A stretch of DNA of 64,000 bases, from positions 110,567,469-110,631,468 of the forward strand of contig CM043951.1 of NCBI GenBank assembly GCA_014529385.2, in the 5' to 3' direction. Position 1 is the first letter of the stretch. Each line of letters starts with the position of its first letter. The DNA is from Adiantum capillus-veneris. Its lineage: Eukaryota > Streptophyta > Polypodiopsida > Polypodiales > Pteridaceae. Shown here piece after piece: positions 11,721 through 21,660 of this stretch. The translations under genes were made by a program, and so were the position numbers. The notes under the pieces are model-generated. The model saw only the letters and a program-made list of their open reading frames with translations. It was not told the DNA's origin and ran no database searches.

Positions 11721-11960
11721 TCAACCCACCTTGAGAGCAAGAACACCAAAAGTAATGCAGGTAATGGCAAGCATGATAGCGAAAGTGAATGCAACAATTG
11801 ACATGTTGGCGGAAGTCACAGAAGGGCTGACGATGGAGAAACACATACCAATGGCAAGTTGATAGAACAATGAAGGGAAGGTTTTGGAGCCGACCCATCC
11901 AAGGTTGTACTTCGATGCATACAACCAATACCAACAGTACACTATATTCTGTATTTCGAC
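11721..11960 (-). pseudogene. Membrane-protein exon-like remnant
   Basis: The minus strand encodes about 70 residues with two hydrophobic stretches: KTFPSLFYQLAIGMCFSIVS and IVAFTFAIMLAITCITFGVL, preceded by YWLYASKYNLGWVG. The spacing of an FP-x-L helix followed by GMCFSIVSP resembles the late membrane segments of CSC1/OSCA-type (DUF221) channels, but I could not confirm this and other multi-pass transporters are possible. No start, no continuation on either side and no clear splice sites were found, so it is best read as an isolated exon remnant beside the PPR pseudogene. Confidence 0.3.
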
Positions 11961-12439
11961 TTTCTCTATGTGATCTCAAAGGTACTTCAAATAACAATTT
12001 CATAATATATGTCTCTCTCTCTATGTTTTCTGCAAAGGATTCTTGCTTCTCAATCTTCTCCACGAGGACATGCTAACTCTACTACTTAGTATTACCTGGT
12101 TCTTGATCGTGTCACCAAGAGGCACTCAAGATTGAGCCAAGTGGCTCGCTCAATCTTGAGCATCGAATAAAAAAATTTATCCAATAGTGCAGAGCACCAT
12201 CCTTACCGCGCTCCCCAAGAAAAAAAAGCACCATTAGCCCAATTGTCGTTGAAAAAAGAAAATACTACTATCTTTCCCCTTTTGTAGGGTCTCGTCTCGT
12301 CTTCACAAGAGTTCATGGTGACTTACAAACTTTCATGGTGGAGCAAAGGCTCAATCGAGCCCTATTTTTCTAAGTAGCTCTCGCAATTATGGGTTGCGAG
12401 GAGACTATCAAATTGAGTCGTGTGTGCAGTAGCAGTGTG

Positions 12440-12600
12440 CTGCCTTGAAGGAATATGACACTACCTTGGTTGACATGTATGTTTGGAATGTCGTCTCTTG
12501 AAATGCATTGATTGTGAGATATGCCCAACAAGGACATGGGCCACAAAGCTCTGGCTCATTGGTTTTAGGATGCAAAGCGAGGGCACTTCTCGCACTACGT
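12440..12600 (+). pseudogene. Detached PPR repeat fragment
   Basis: The plus strand reads LVDMYVWNVVS, then a stop, then NALIVRYAQQGHG followed by decayed sequence. It is one to two PPR motifs of the same kind as those at 7.9-11.4 kb, separated from that array by about 1 kb of other sequence. Confidence 0.65.
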
Positions 12601-12714
12601 AGGAGTCCAATACGTCTATGATGTAGAACATAAAATTAGCTCTGCTTCTCCTTAAGTTTAATCTATATCCTGCATCTTTTCTTTTTGTCTTAACATGTGT
12701 TTTGTGTCTGACAG

Positions 12715-13093
12715 GGAGGACATATATTCATAACACTAGACGTTTTAATTGCACAAGCGCGATTTCAACTCGACAACACTACAAGGTTCGTTATCTGTAT
12801 CTAGCACCCCATGACTATGCGTTTGCTTGGCGCAACACATAAACGCTATAGGGCAGGGCACGGCTTCCGTCTCTTATAACTTTTGGAGAGACCACAGTGC
12901 CAGCTCTCCACCATACTTTTGTATGGCACCTCTGCATGACGTGCACTGTATACTTTGCAGTTTCAGTCTGTGACATTTCATTGCAAAATGATATGTTTAA
13001 CTATTCACATTGTTATTTTGTAGCCTGACTCAAACATTGTTCGTCGGCTTGCACAATTGGATGACATTCGTACACGATTATTAGGTCGATAGT
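12715..13093 (+). pseudogene. Two exon-like fragments of an unrecognised gene
   Basis: The first piece follows an acceptor-like TGTCTGACAG and reads GGHIFITLDVLIAQARFQLD up to a donor-like CAAG|GTTCGT near 12785. The second follows an acceptor-like TGTTATTTTGTAG near 13023 and reads PDSNIVRRLAQLDDIRTRLL, then GR and a stop. Both have coding-like composition, and both are preceded by pyrimidine-rich acceptor sequence, as expected for exons. I do not recognise the protein, and the intervening 240 bp show nothing else. This could be a remnant of a host gene or of captured exons. Confidence 0.3.
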
Positions 13094-13555
13094 GTAGTTT
13101 ATTTTTTACAGTCTGCTATGCTTTTTGTAGTTTTGAGTTTGTCAAAGCTTCCTTGAGTTTAATTTAGCCATATGTTTTCCTCACCAGTGCATCCTCAATT
13201 TCGATCATAGTATCTATATATTAAATAGACATGCATTTCTTTTCTCTGAGTTTGGTAATTTGAAATAAAGGAAAATTGACTACGCTTGACTGAGACTAAG
13301 ATGGGTGTCTCAAAGATGGTTTCATGATTTAGAGACTAAATGGTTCATATTACTAGGTTAAATGGTGCAATGTGCAAACAACTACCAAAGTAGGTTAAGT
13401 TGCAACCTTTTTGCTTGATTCAATTACCCTCTTTAGTAGCTCTTTTCTTGTGTCACCACAACAAAACCAACAATCACAATAAACTAACCAACTGCGCTAC
13501 AAAATCTATCAAATTATGTACAACAAGCGCCCACCGAGCAAGACTAGTTTTTATC

Positions 13556-13875
13556 TCAGCCCTGGATCCAGACAGCGCGCAGCTTGGTGCGACCTTGCCT
13601 CACGCAGCCTGGTCCGTATATTTGAGCGACGCTACTCTTGCCTTCACAGTTCCTCTGGTTGTGAACGGACACGCGGGTGCTGCTGCTCACATCGGAGATG
13701 CGAACAGCACCCTGGTCGTTAAACCTCTGACAAGTATTCCCTCCCACGAAGAAGGTGTTGGTAGGATTTCCGGTACAGCTGGGGCCATTGAAGGTCTCAA
13801 TCTTGGCTGCCTCAGCCTGTATGATGCACACTAACACTGCTAGCGAAGGTAGCAGCGCGGACGTAAGGCGCCATG
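13556..13875 (-). pseudogene. MiAMP1-like secreted antimicrobial-type protein (start region shifted)
   Basis: The minus strand encodes a small secreted-type protein. A hydrophobic signal-like segment (LLPSLAVLVCIIQAEAA) precedes a mature part starting KIETFNGPSC and ending LRAVWIQG. The order GPSC, NTC, hydrophobic strand, VHNQRNC, GPGC and a C-terminal VWIQ fits the MiAMP1 family, small beta-barrel antimicrobial proteins found in conifers, Macadamia, ferns and mosses. The family normally has six cysteines; here four remain, and the two missing ones are those expected to pair with each other. The best ATG, at about 13875, reads MAPYVRA in another frame and needs a one-base shift to enter the signal peptide, so either the gene is broken in its leader or the true start is unspliced upstream. 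The plus-strand open frame across it is an antisense shadow. Confidence 0.5.
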
Positions 13876-13879
13876 TTGC

Positions 13880-14625
13880 TGCGAAAGGGTTTAGATGCTG
13901 GGCGATGGATGATGAAATGCAGGCTTTTGAGCAGGAATGGGATCGTGGTGTGGTGGTAGGATAAGAGCTTAATATATAGTGTGTGCAATGCTCTGAGTAA
14001 TCCTGCCAAAGTCCTCATGTCCATACGACACAGTCCTGCGCTTGATTTTCTGCTTCTTCTTCCTCCTGGTGGAAAACGTGCAGATGGTAAATTCCTGCTG
14101 GGTGGAAAACGCATCACTGCCCACTCACAAAAAGTGGGTTGAAATTTTGTGAGCACCGACGACACACAGTCCCCCATTGCACACAAACAATTTGTTTCGA
14201 GCCGCGGCGGAGCCCAGCAAGGGCGAATTCACTTCATTAAACTACAAAAAAGAGGTCTAAGACTTTGCTGCCTGGCAAAGCACAGTGCTTATTGGATTGG
14301 CTTGGGCTACATAATTTTTCATGATTATAACACACCTTTTTCTTATTCATTCTATAAAGATTTTTTGAAGTCCCTTAAATGATGGCCCTCTAAAAATAAA
14401 AATGTGACAAGTTTTGGAATAAAAAATATCCATATGTTGAAGCCACCTGATAGGTTGAGAAAGCGGAGAAATAAAAAATTAGTATTCACAATAGCCAAGC
14501 ATGATCTACTTTGTGTTGACAAAACGGATGGAAATTATGTTCCTTTTGGGAGCAAACAGAACCTAAAGGGCAGGTTATACTTTAATAATATTGGTTGGAA
14601 ATATATTCTTCACTCAATGTATGTG
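13880..14625. other. No gene recognised
   Basis: No coding similarity or repeat structure was recognised between the peptide gene and the inverted-repeat element. A promoter for the minus-strand peptide gene would lie here, but I cannot identify one. Confidence 0.4.
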
Positions 14626-14626
14626 A

Positions 14627-15090
14627 GTGCGTTCCGCGAAAGAGAAGTTCTTTTTGGGACATTTATCCTTCTGCCCTACTGTGCGACCACTTGGCTGATT
14701 GGCTATAGCACTCACTCGTTTAGTGGTTTCCTGCGAATTGAACCCTACACTTTTTGGGGTGAGTTTGCACTCGCAGGAAACCACTGAACGAGTGAGAGCT
14801 ATAGCCTGCGAATTGAACCCTACACTTTTTGGGGTGAGTTTGCACTCGCAGGAAACCACTGAACGAGTGAGAGCTATAGCCAATCAGCCAAACACTTTTT
14901 GGGGTGAGTTTGCACTCGCAGGAAACCACTGGACGAGTGAGAGCTATAGCCAATCAGCCAAACACTCAGTGCGGTTCAATTCGCAGGAAACCACTGAACG
15001 AGTGAGAGCTGTAGCCAATCAGCCAAGTAGTCGCACAGTAGGCAGAAGGATAAATGTCCCAAAAAAGGACTTTCCTTTCGCCGAACACAC
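14627..15090. mobile_element. Short non-autonomous TIR element with nested internal repeats
   Basis: The ends at about 14627-14746 and 14971-15090 are inverted copies of each other over about 120 bp. For example, GGGACATTTATCCTTCTGCC at the left pairs with its reverse complement at the right, and GGCTGATTGGCTATAG on the left mirrors CTATAGCCAATCAGCC. Between the arms lie three direct copies of a unit starting TTTTTGGGGTGAGTTTGCAC (near 14750, 14825 and 14897), each of which repeats the arm tip GGAAACCACTGAACGAGTGA. It has no coding capacity. It resembles a MITE or foldback element; the superfamily and target-site duplication are not evident. Confidence 0.65.
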
Positions 15091-15637
15091 CAACACCCTT
15101 TGCCCTGGAGCGATTGAACTTATTCAAACTCACCCCAAAAAAAAATGTATGTGAGTTTTGCAAAACAGAAAACATTGGTTGTATATAAGTTTTCCCTTCA
15201 CTGTGGAAGGGAAGATTTTTCGGGGACCCGTCAAGGTCGGGGGTCGGAGGGCAGTAGATCTGCGCCGTACATCTATTGTCAGTTCTGAGCCGGAATAATA
15301 GCTTGCACGCGACAGATGACCACCACGTCAGCACTGGGAATGCAAGGCGCAATCATCGAATCAGGTGATGGCAAGTCAGCAGGTGGAATGGCCTGCGTCG
15401 CTGACACCTCAGCTGTCGGAATGCATCCGTGAGTCTCCAATCAACACGCACCAACTCACCAGCTGGAAAGGCCTCTGCTGCTGCAAAATCAGATTTCTAA
15501 ATATCCCCCTGCAGTAGCCCTCGCACACCCTCGCACAGTACTGGTTTCTGAAGTCTGCAATGAGTTGTGCTCGACCAATGATTTGCCTAGCTGCCTTCCC
15601 AATGATTGGCCCTCCTCCCCCCGAGCTTGACAGCCGA
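15091..15637. other. No gene recognised
   Basis: The stretch contains a GGGGTGAGTTTG-like motif in reverse near 15127, recalling the inner repeats of the adjacent TIR element, but otherwise nothing I can assign. Confidence 0.35.
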
Positions 15638-15751
15638 GAATGGTCTTGTGGTGACCATTCCCTGCATTGCTTGCTCCCCCATGGCTCCCGGCCTCCGCCG
15701 GTCGCCAAGGGGTCACAAGCATTACAGGGAATGGTCACCACAAGACCATTC
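15638..15751. repeat. Perfect 27-bp-arm inverted repeat with internal palindromes
   Basis: The arms at 15638-15664 and 15725-15751 are perfect reverse complements over 27 bp, with a 60-bp GC-rich loop. Each arm itself contains GAATGGTC, a 7-bp spacer and GACCATTC, so each can also fold separately. Confidence 0.9.
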
Positions 15752-15879
15752 CCTACCCCTTCCAAAACCAGTACTTTTATCTTCCTTTCATCTTCAATTA
15801 TTCAAATACACTTGATTGGAGAAGACCAAGTAGTTATTTGAGGAGGGGAAACCCTAATTGGAGGCCTCACAGCCTCAAA

Positions 15880-16300
15880 CGCGTAGTGGAAGCATCACGG
15901 GATTGCATTAGCACCCTGGATTAGAATGGTTGTGTCTCCTTGCTTATTTTCCCAAATGAGCTCATTCTTCACTCTAAAACTTCCTCTCAGCTTGAGCAAT
16001 GACTTCACCATCGTTGATGTGGCATTTTGAGCCATTATTTGCTATTTTTGAGCTCTTTTTGACCATTTTATGGCCCAAAATACCTCTTTTTGTTCGTAAA
16101 ACGCCTAAACGAGCTAGAAAAAATCCCCAAATTTGTATAATTGGCCTCAAATTTCATATTGACCCTCATTTTACCACTTGGCAAGCATTTTGAAAACATC
16201 ATTTATACCTGCATATGAAACCTACTATTTTTTGCCAAGATCGCCCACCTTGAATATTCTAGGCAAAATGAGCGTGCCACTTCAAAACACTTAACATTTG
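15880..16300 (-). repeat. Diverged LTR fragment of the element A family
   Basis: Around 16015-16090 the plus strand (GATGTGGCATTTTGAGCC, then a TTTT-rich run and TTTATGGCCCAAAA) resembles the reverse complement of element A's LTR near 23640-23770 (GATGTGGCATTTTGATGCC, then TTTTTGGCCCAG). It lies just beyond the 3' end of the minus-strand gypsy pol at 16330, so it may be that element's 3' LTR. Boundaries are approximate. Confidence 0.5.
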
Positions 16301-16329
16301 TACATTCCTAGAGAAAATTAAACATGATT

Positions 16330-17560
16330 TAATGTGGTAAAACATTGTCTTGCCCAATCACCCATTCAGTTCCTATGGGACTAGTATCCACTGTCACATT
16401 TACATATCTTCCACATTCATAGTTTATTTTCCTAAAATTTGGAGACATAAGCAACAACTTAATTAGTTTTCTCATGGCATGGGTATGAATTTCTTCCCAT
16501 TGAAACTTTTGTGCTTTCTCAAAAGTTGATACAAAGGTTCTGCCACATGTGCATAATGTGGAATCCAGATAACATAGAACACACATGCACCCAAGAACCT
16601 TTGAACTTCAATTCATTAGTACATGTCTCTTTCATTCTTTGAATCACATCAATCTTTGTTTGACAAGGCCTTCTACCATATGTCCCACACATATGTCCCA
16701 CAATAAGAACTTCGTTCACTCCAAACACTGACTTTTGCCCACACAGGGTAAGGTTGATCACTTCTTCCAACCTTGACAAGATCTCTTCACATTCATTGAT
16801 ATGATTTGCCACATACTTGATGCTAGCACCCCGTCAAGTGTAGAGCCACATCTATATCACTTACATCACATACTTTTTAGGCAGATCAAGAAAGGGCATT
16901 GTAGTTTGAGGTATGAAGTCACAAGGACTTTGTTCATACCATTCATCATATGTGCAACTGAATTAGTTGCTCACTGAGATAAGTTGTACATCATTACCAA
17001 ACCCAAAGGTGTTCTCATGGTAGTCAAATCCATGCTTTCCATAGCTACTTGGAGTTGATCATACCCTAAGTACACATCTCCCATAGAATATATCGCCCTT
17101 CCTGCTAATGCCTCTACAAACTCATCTACAACTGGTCTTGTACCCACATTTGATTGTCACCTTATTCACAAGTTGCATATCCTAAATAAAGTGTAAAGAA
17201 CTTTTTTTTCTGGAACTGTGAACTATCTGTTTGAATATGGAGCACAATAAGGCTTCAAAATACCCATCTTGATTTTTGCATTAAGCAACTCAATGAGTTT
17301 TTGCAAATGAGCCTTTGAAACTGGAATAGGCCTCAAGTTCTTAGGTACATGAGGGATAGTGATGATCACCATAGGAGCAACAATGGATGGATCAACACAC
17401 CCTATCTCATGCGACTCGAATGAAAAAGCCTTTCCATGTTTGGGAAGCATTTTTTCAAAGCATATTATTTCAACCTTTGTCAAACTATCCTTGCAACCAA
17501 TCTTTAACTCCTTTAAAGTATCATGTGTAAACTTATGCCAAATCTTGCTCGGATCATGAA
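16330..17560 (-). pseudogene. Ty3/gypsy reverse transcriptase and RNase H start (minus element, 3' part)
   Basis: The minus strand first encodes the RT entry region (IVAPMVIITIPHVPKNLRPI, HLQKLIELLNAKIKMGIL), then decayed palm sequence, then from about 16812 INECEEILSRLEEVINLTLC, GVNEVLIVGHMCGTYGRRPC and KIDVIQRMKETC, the thumb part of gypsy RT. It ends with YVNVTVDTSPIGTEWVIGQ, the start of the RNase H domain, at about 16380. Stops and shifts are frequent (for example near 17155 and 16830). The active-site YxDD was not recognised. The 5' part of this element lies at 20182-22620, with a copia element inserted between. Integrase is absent, so the 3' end is deleted. Confidence 0.75.
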
Positions 17561-17876
17561 TGTTGGGATAGGCTTGTCCTTCTGTAACCATGGGAAACAC
17601 CTCTACACTCGTATAGCTTAGTGTTTGGCATTTGGCCTATGTGTTGTATGATGGCTATGTGTAAGCTAAGTAGAAAGGGAGGAGCTCCAGCCGGATACCT
17701 ACTCCAGGATTATAAATAAAGCCCTCTATGTACATACAATGCAATGTAACCTTATGTTGTGAAATATAGTGCTAGTATTTTGAAGTATTGGACGCGCACT
17801 TTCGCTTTAGAAAGCTCACTGTGTAACGATGGAAGCCTTCACTTTCAAGCTCCCTTGAGTTCTCTCGTCCCCATCA
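17561..17876 (+). repeat. 5' LTR of gag-only Ty1/copia element
   Basis: Starts TGTTGGGATAGGC and ends CCCCATCA. It matches 19904-20181 over its full length except for an extra segment of about 38 bp (TTGGCATTTGGCCTATGTGT and the bases after it). It contains TATAAATAAA near 17710. Confidence 0.9.
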
Positions 17877-17887
17877 AACCCAACAAC

Positions 17888-17900
17888 TGGTATCAGAGCC
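17888..17900 (+). promoter_or_regulatory. Primer-binding site (initiator tRNA-Met)
   Basis: TGGTATCAGAGCC, 11 bp after the LTR, is the classical plant LTR-retrotransposon primer-binding site complementary to the 3' end of initiator tRNA-Met. Confidence 0.95.
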
Positions 17901-18714
17901 AGCTTAGCTTAGCAATTCCGCACATAATCCATAGAATACCCACTTGTCCACTTTTCATCAAAAACACAATTGATTTGAAGTCGATTAAGGCTACTAATCA
18001 AGCCTTTTAATTGCACAAAATCGACTAATCCAGTTAAAATTGAGTCGATCAAAGATTACCGATCTTATTCTCAAGCTGGAGCCCACCCTCTTCTTGCATC
18101 AAATCAGCTACGACTGCAAATCAGCCTTTTTTGTGAGAATCGACAGTTGCTGTCTGATTCAAGCATTCTCCCCGCATGCAAGCTCGTGACAATCAGCCTC
18201 CATGGATGTTTCTGCAGCTGCTGTTGGGCGACCACTCTTGCAATATCTAATTGCAGAACGGCTTCAAGGTCATCCCACCTCGCTTTGGATGGAAATTGCT
18301 CATCTCGGTAAATCTCAGGTCTCGTTTTCTGTGTGCATAATGCCTTTTTTTGAATTATAGTAGCCTTTTGAGCCTTTGATTGGCTAGTGGAGCTTCCCAC
18401 CAACATACTACACAGCTCCAACAATTTGCAAAGCTCCCATTAAAATCTTTTTGTTGACTAAAACTGGCAAGTTTACGCACTCGTGAAGTAACAGCCAAGC
18501 TCGACATCGACAACACGGTCGACTTTGTCACCAAGCTGGACATCATCAATATTTTATGGTCGATTTGTATTCAATCAAGCTTCCAAGCTGCTTGAACTTC
18601 AAAGCGTGATTCTCCAAGGCACACGCACACTTCCACACACGTAATTTAATCACCACTTGTGAAGAGGGGCTTCACGCACGTGAAAAGTGACTTCACAATT
18701 TTGGCTTCCGATCA

Positions 18715-19700
18715 TTGTATACAGGGCAAGACACTGCCAAAGAGAGAGTCTCTCTATTGGTAAGACCAAGTCCCTTCATGTGTATAACCATTTTGCACCA
18801 TGGGAGAAAAGGGATAGAAAAATTTAATGGGGACGGTTTCCATACATGGCAGATAAAGCTACATGGATACCTCATGAAAAAGCAATTATGGTATGTCGTA
18901 AAACTGAGAGTAAGCAAACCATTCACTTCTATTGAAGGCACTCTCACTAGGTCCCAAATCGCACAAGCACAAGCTAAAGATGAACAAGCACTCGGCATAG
19001 TTATCACATCACTCTACAATAATTATGTGCACTTTAAAGATAGCTGCACGACTACAATCCAAGCAGATACTCTCGAGCATAACGTTGGTGCTAAACAAAA
19101 GCAAAGTAAGATTAGCTTAAAGAAAATTCTTTATAAACTTACTATGCTTCAAGAGGAGGATGTTTCGAGCCTCGTTAATAGACTAATGAGCATAATCACG
19201 CAGCTCACTTATATTCAATGCCAAGTCCCAGAAGAAGATCAAATCGTTGTGCTCCTGAGTGCTCTACCTAAAACTTTTGACAACATAGTCACAGTCTTAG
19301 AGCAAAAGGAACCCATACCTTCTCTACAATATGTTACAGGGGCAATCCATGAAGAAGAAAAGAAAATAAGAAGAAATATGAATCAATGGGAGGAGCTTAT
19401 TTGACATTGTCATTGTCAACATCTAGGGTTTCATCATCATCGCTTAGATTAAATAACAAGAAGTGTTATGAGTGTGGCAAGCTTGGACACTTCTCCAAGG
19501 ACTACTACAAGAACAAATATTGTAGAAAATGCGGCATCAAAGTTCATCCACCATCAAAATGCCAAGGAACCAACAACAAAGACAAAAGTAGAGTTAATCT
19601 TGCAGAAGAAGAGGACAGAGATGCAGCTCAACAGGCAGAGAATTGTCTCCATGTGTATGCCACTCCCAACTACTTTTGTGAGTATATTGATGTACTGTAA
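18715..19700 (+). pseudogene. Copia-type Gag: capsid plus zinc knuckle, shifted frame
   Basis: Gag packages the retrotransposon RNA into virus-like particles. The first part (to 19404) reads KFNGDGFHTWQIKLHGYLMK (DUF4219/UBN2-type Gag start), then ILYKLTMLQEEDVSSLVNRL and a VLLSALPKTFDNIV helix, the usual copia Gag order. The zinc knuckle CYECGKLGHFSKDYYKNKYC and a second CRKCGIKVHPPSKC lie in the next frame from 19386, so a one-base shift separates capsid and nucleocapsid. The last Cys of the first knuckle is replaced by Tyr. There is no protease, integrase or RT before the 3' LTR, so the element is non-autonomous. Only about 200 bp separate the end of Gag from the polypurine tract at 19892. 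Confidence 0.85.
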
Positions 19701-19903
19701 AATGGATGGTCTTCCACCTTCTTTGTTTAAGGGGAGGATTTCTTATTCTGTGTGACACCATGTGATGAGACCACTCAGTTTGTGTGACTACCTCAGTCTG
19801 TGTGACTACCTCGGTCTATGTGACTATTAGCCTGTGTGGCTTTAGGTCTCGATCCGGTCTCGATCCAACTTCATTCAGTATAGTCCATGCCTAAGGGGAG
19901 GAT

Positions 19904-20181
19904 TGTTGGGATAGGCATGTCCTTCTGTAACCATGGGAAACACCTCTACACTTGTATAGCTTAGTGTAAGCTAAGTAGAAAGGGAGGAGCTCTAGTCCGA
20001 TATCTACTCTAGGCTTATAAATAAATCCCTCTATGTACATACAATGCAATGTAACCTTATGCTGTGAAATATAGTGCTAGTATTTTGAAGTATTGGGCGT
20101 GCAATTTCACTTTAAAAAGCTCACTGTGTAACAATGGAAGCCTTCACTTTCAAGCCCCCTTGAGTTCTCTCATCCCCATCA
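19904..20181 (+). repeat. 3' LTR of gag-only Ty1/copia element
   Basis: Begins TGTTGGGATAGGC directly after the polypurine tract AAGGGGAGGAT and ends CCCCATCA. It is 278 bp long, against 316 bp for the 5' copy. The flanks (ATGAA on the left, TTACG on the right) do not form a clean 5-bp target-site duplication. Confidence 0.9.
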
Positions 20182-20817
20182 TTACGAAGACGGTGGGGTT
20201 TAGGAGGGCCTCTTTATTTTCCATGAGCTTATGGAAGTGATTAACATTTTGACAAATGGGTGTATGCCATGTGTGCAAGAATGGTGTGGGTGTGTAAGAG
20301 TGGTCAAAGGATGCACTTTTCCTACCAAAAAGGAGGTGGACAGTTTTATGGTTTTTGGCCTTCCATAACTTCCACATATGATCTCCGATTTGAGCGGAGA
20401 TTATAGATCTGCAATCAATTCAAATAAGCTAGTTGTTTGGCCTGTTTGAATTCAAAGTTGTCCTTTGATTACTTTCTTAATACTAAAGGTTTGACTTTCT
20501 TAAACTGCCAAATAAAGAGGCCCTCATTCTCCTCCTATTGCAAACACAACGATGAAGACTAGGTTTTAAAGCATCTTAATCCATCTTATTCGTGCACTCT
20601 TTTGGAAACTCTTTGACATAAGGTTAATTTCTGACCCATGATCTATCAACGCAATGTATGGATCTTCTAAGTCTCCCACTTGTACCAGGGTCTCAGTAGT
20701 TTCTCTTGCCCAATGACTCTTCAAGTAATAACTCTTGTGAGTGGTCTTGAGTTCATCTTCATCATCTAAGAAGAGAACATGTTTTACTCCTCCCGTAGAC
20801 ATGTACTCCCTGTGCAT
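20182..20817 (-). pseudogene. Ty3/gypsy protease and linker (minus element, middle part)
   Basis: The minus strand encodes the retropepsin-like segment VQVGDLEDPYIALIDHGSEI followed by NLMSKSFQKSARI. The catalytic motif D-T/S-G is changed to DHGS, so activity is doubtful. Farther on (20377-20182) the minus strand reads KTVHLLFGRKSASFDHSYTP and LMENKEALLNPTVF, probably the protease-RT linker. This stretch is interrupted by the copia element at 20181 and resumes at 17560. Confidence 0.6.
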
Positions 20818-21660
20818 TTAAAGTCTCTCCTTCACCCTTTACATGGATAGATTTAGTAAGATACTGTCACTTTTATCTTTATAATATCAATTATTTCTTT
20901 GTGGAACTCCCGCTTTGCTATGCCAAGGACCTCACCCAAGGTAGATTGTACCTTACTGTTCAAAATCCTCTCTTCCAAAACCTTTTTGAGATTTTTTGCT
21001 ACCTGTATATTGGATTGGAGTTTGTAGGCCAGACCCTTTGCTATGGATTTTGTTGCTTCCTTCTTCTTCTCTTTAGAGGCTTCCTACATTGGCACTTTAG
21101 GTGTAGGAATCCCTTGTGGAAAATTTGATCTAGGACACACTGTGTCATTTTTTCATCCACTCCTTGTGGCCCTTTTTGAAGGCCCTTCATCCCCATGTTC
21201 ACGCCTACGTTTCTCCTCAACAAAGGACTCATTGGCTTGAAATTTGACAATGTCTGCATGCACTAACAAAGAATCTACATGGTCTTTCCAACCTGTTTTT
21301 AGCTGAATGCAATATCGAGCTTCATGCAAAACTTCTATAGTCATCTTACCCTTCATAGCAGATTCTATTGCACATGGTTATAACTCTCCAATCCCACTAG
21401 GTTCCTCTTTTCCAACCTTGATTGATCCTTTTTTCTTCATAGGCTCCACCTTCAATCCATAGGTGGTTTCCTCAACCATCGAGATGGCATGGCTAGTAGC
21501 CATGTCCTCAACTAGCTTCTTCATCCTAATTTTTTGAAAGTTTGTCCCCAAGAGCTTACATGTTTCAAATAAGTGAACCTTGCCATATTTAATAAAACAA
21601 GATTCTTCATTAAAGCATCTTTGAAAATTTCACAATCCATCCTTCCATGGTTAGTACTAT
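20818..21660. other. Decayed gypsy interior, no clear domain
   Basis: The stretch lies between the gag and protease parts of the minus-strand element. Minus-strand fragments such as YCIQLKTGWKDHVDSLLVHA suggest decayed Gag/Pol linker, but I cannot name a domain. Confidence 0.4.

Larger units (their letters stand above)
17561..20181 (+). mobile_element. Non-autonomous gag-only Ty1/copia element
   Basis: Two LTRs, a tRNA-Met primer-binding site, a gag region and a polypurine tract define a complete small LTR element of 2.6 kb. It lies on the plus strand within a Ty3/gypsy element that runs on the minus strand, so it is a younger, nested insertion. Confidence 0.85.

Noticed and set aside
13400-13834. 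Plus-strand open frame of 144 codons
   Set aside because: It is antisense to the MiAMP1-like peptide, which has the ordered cysteines and signal-like segment; the plus-strand product has no motif.
17556-20186. Target-site duplication of the copia element
   Set aside because: Flanks ATGAA and TTACG do not match; ACGAA two bases further is close but would need shifted LTR ends.
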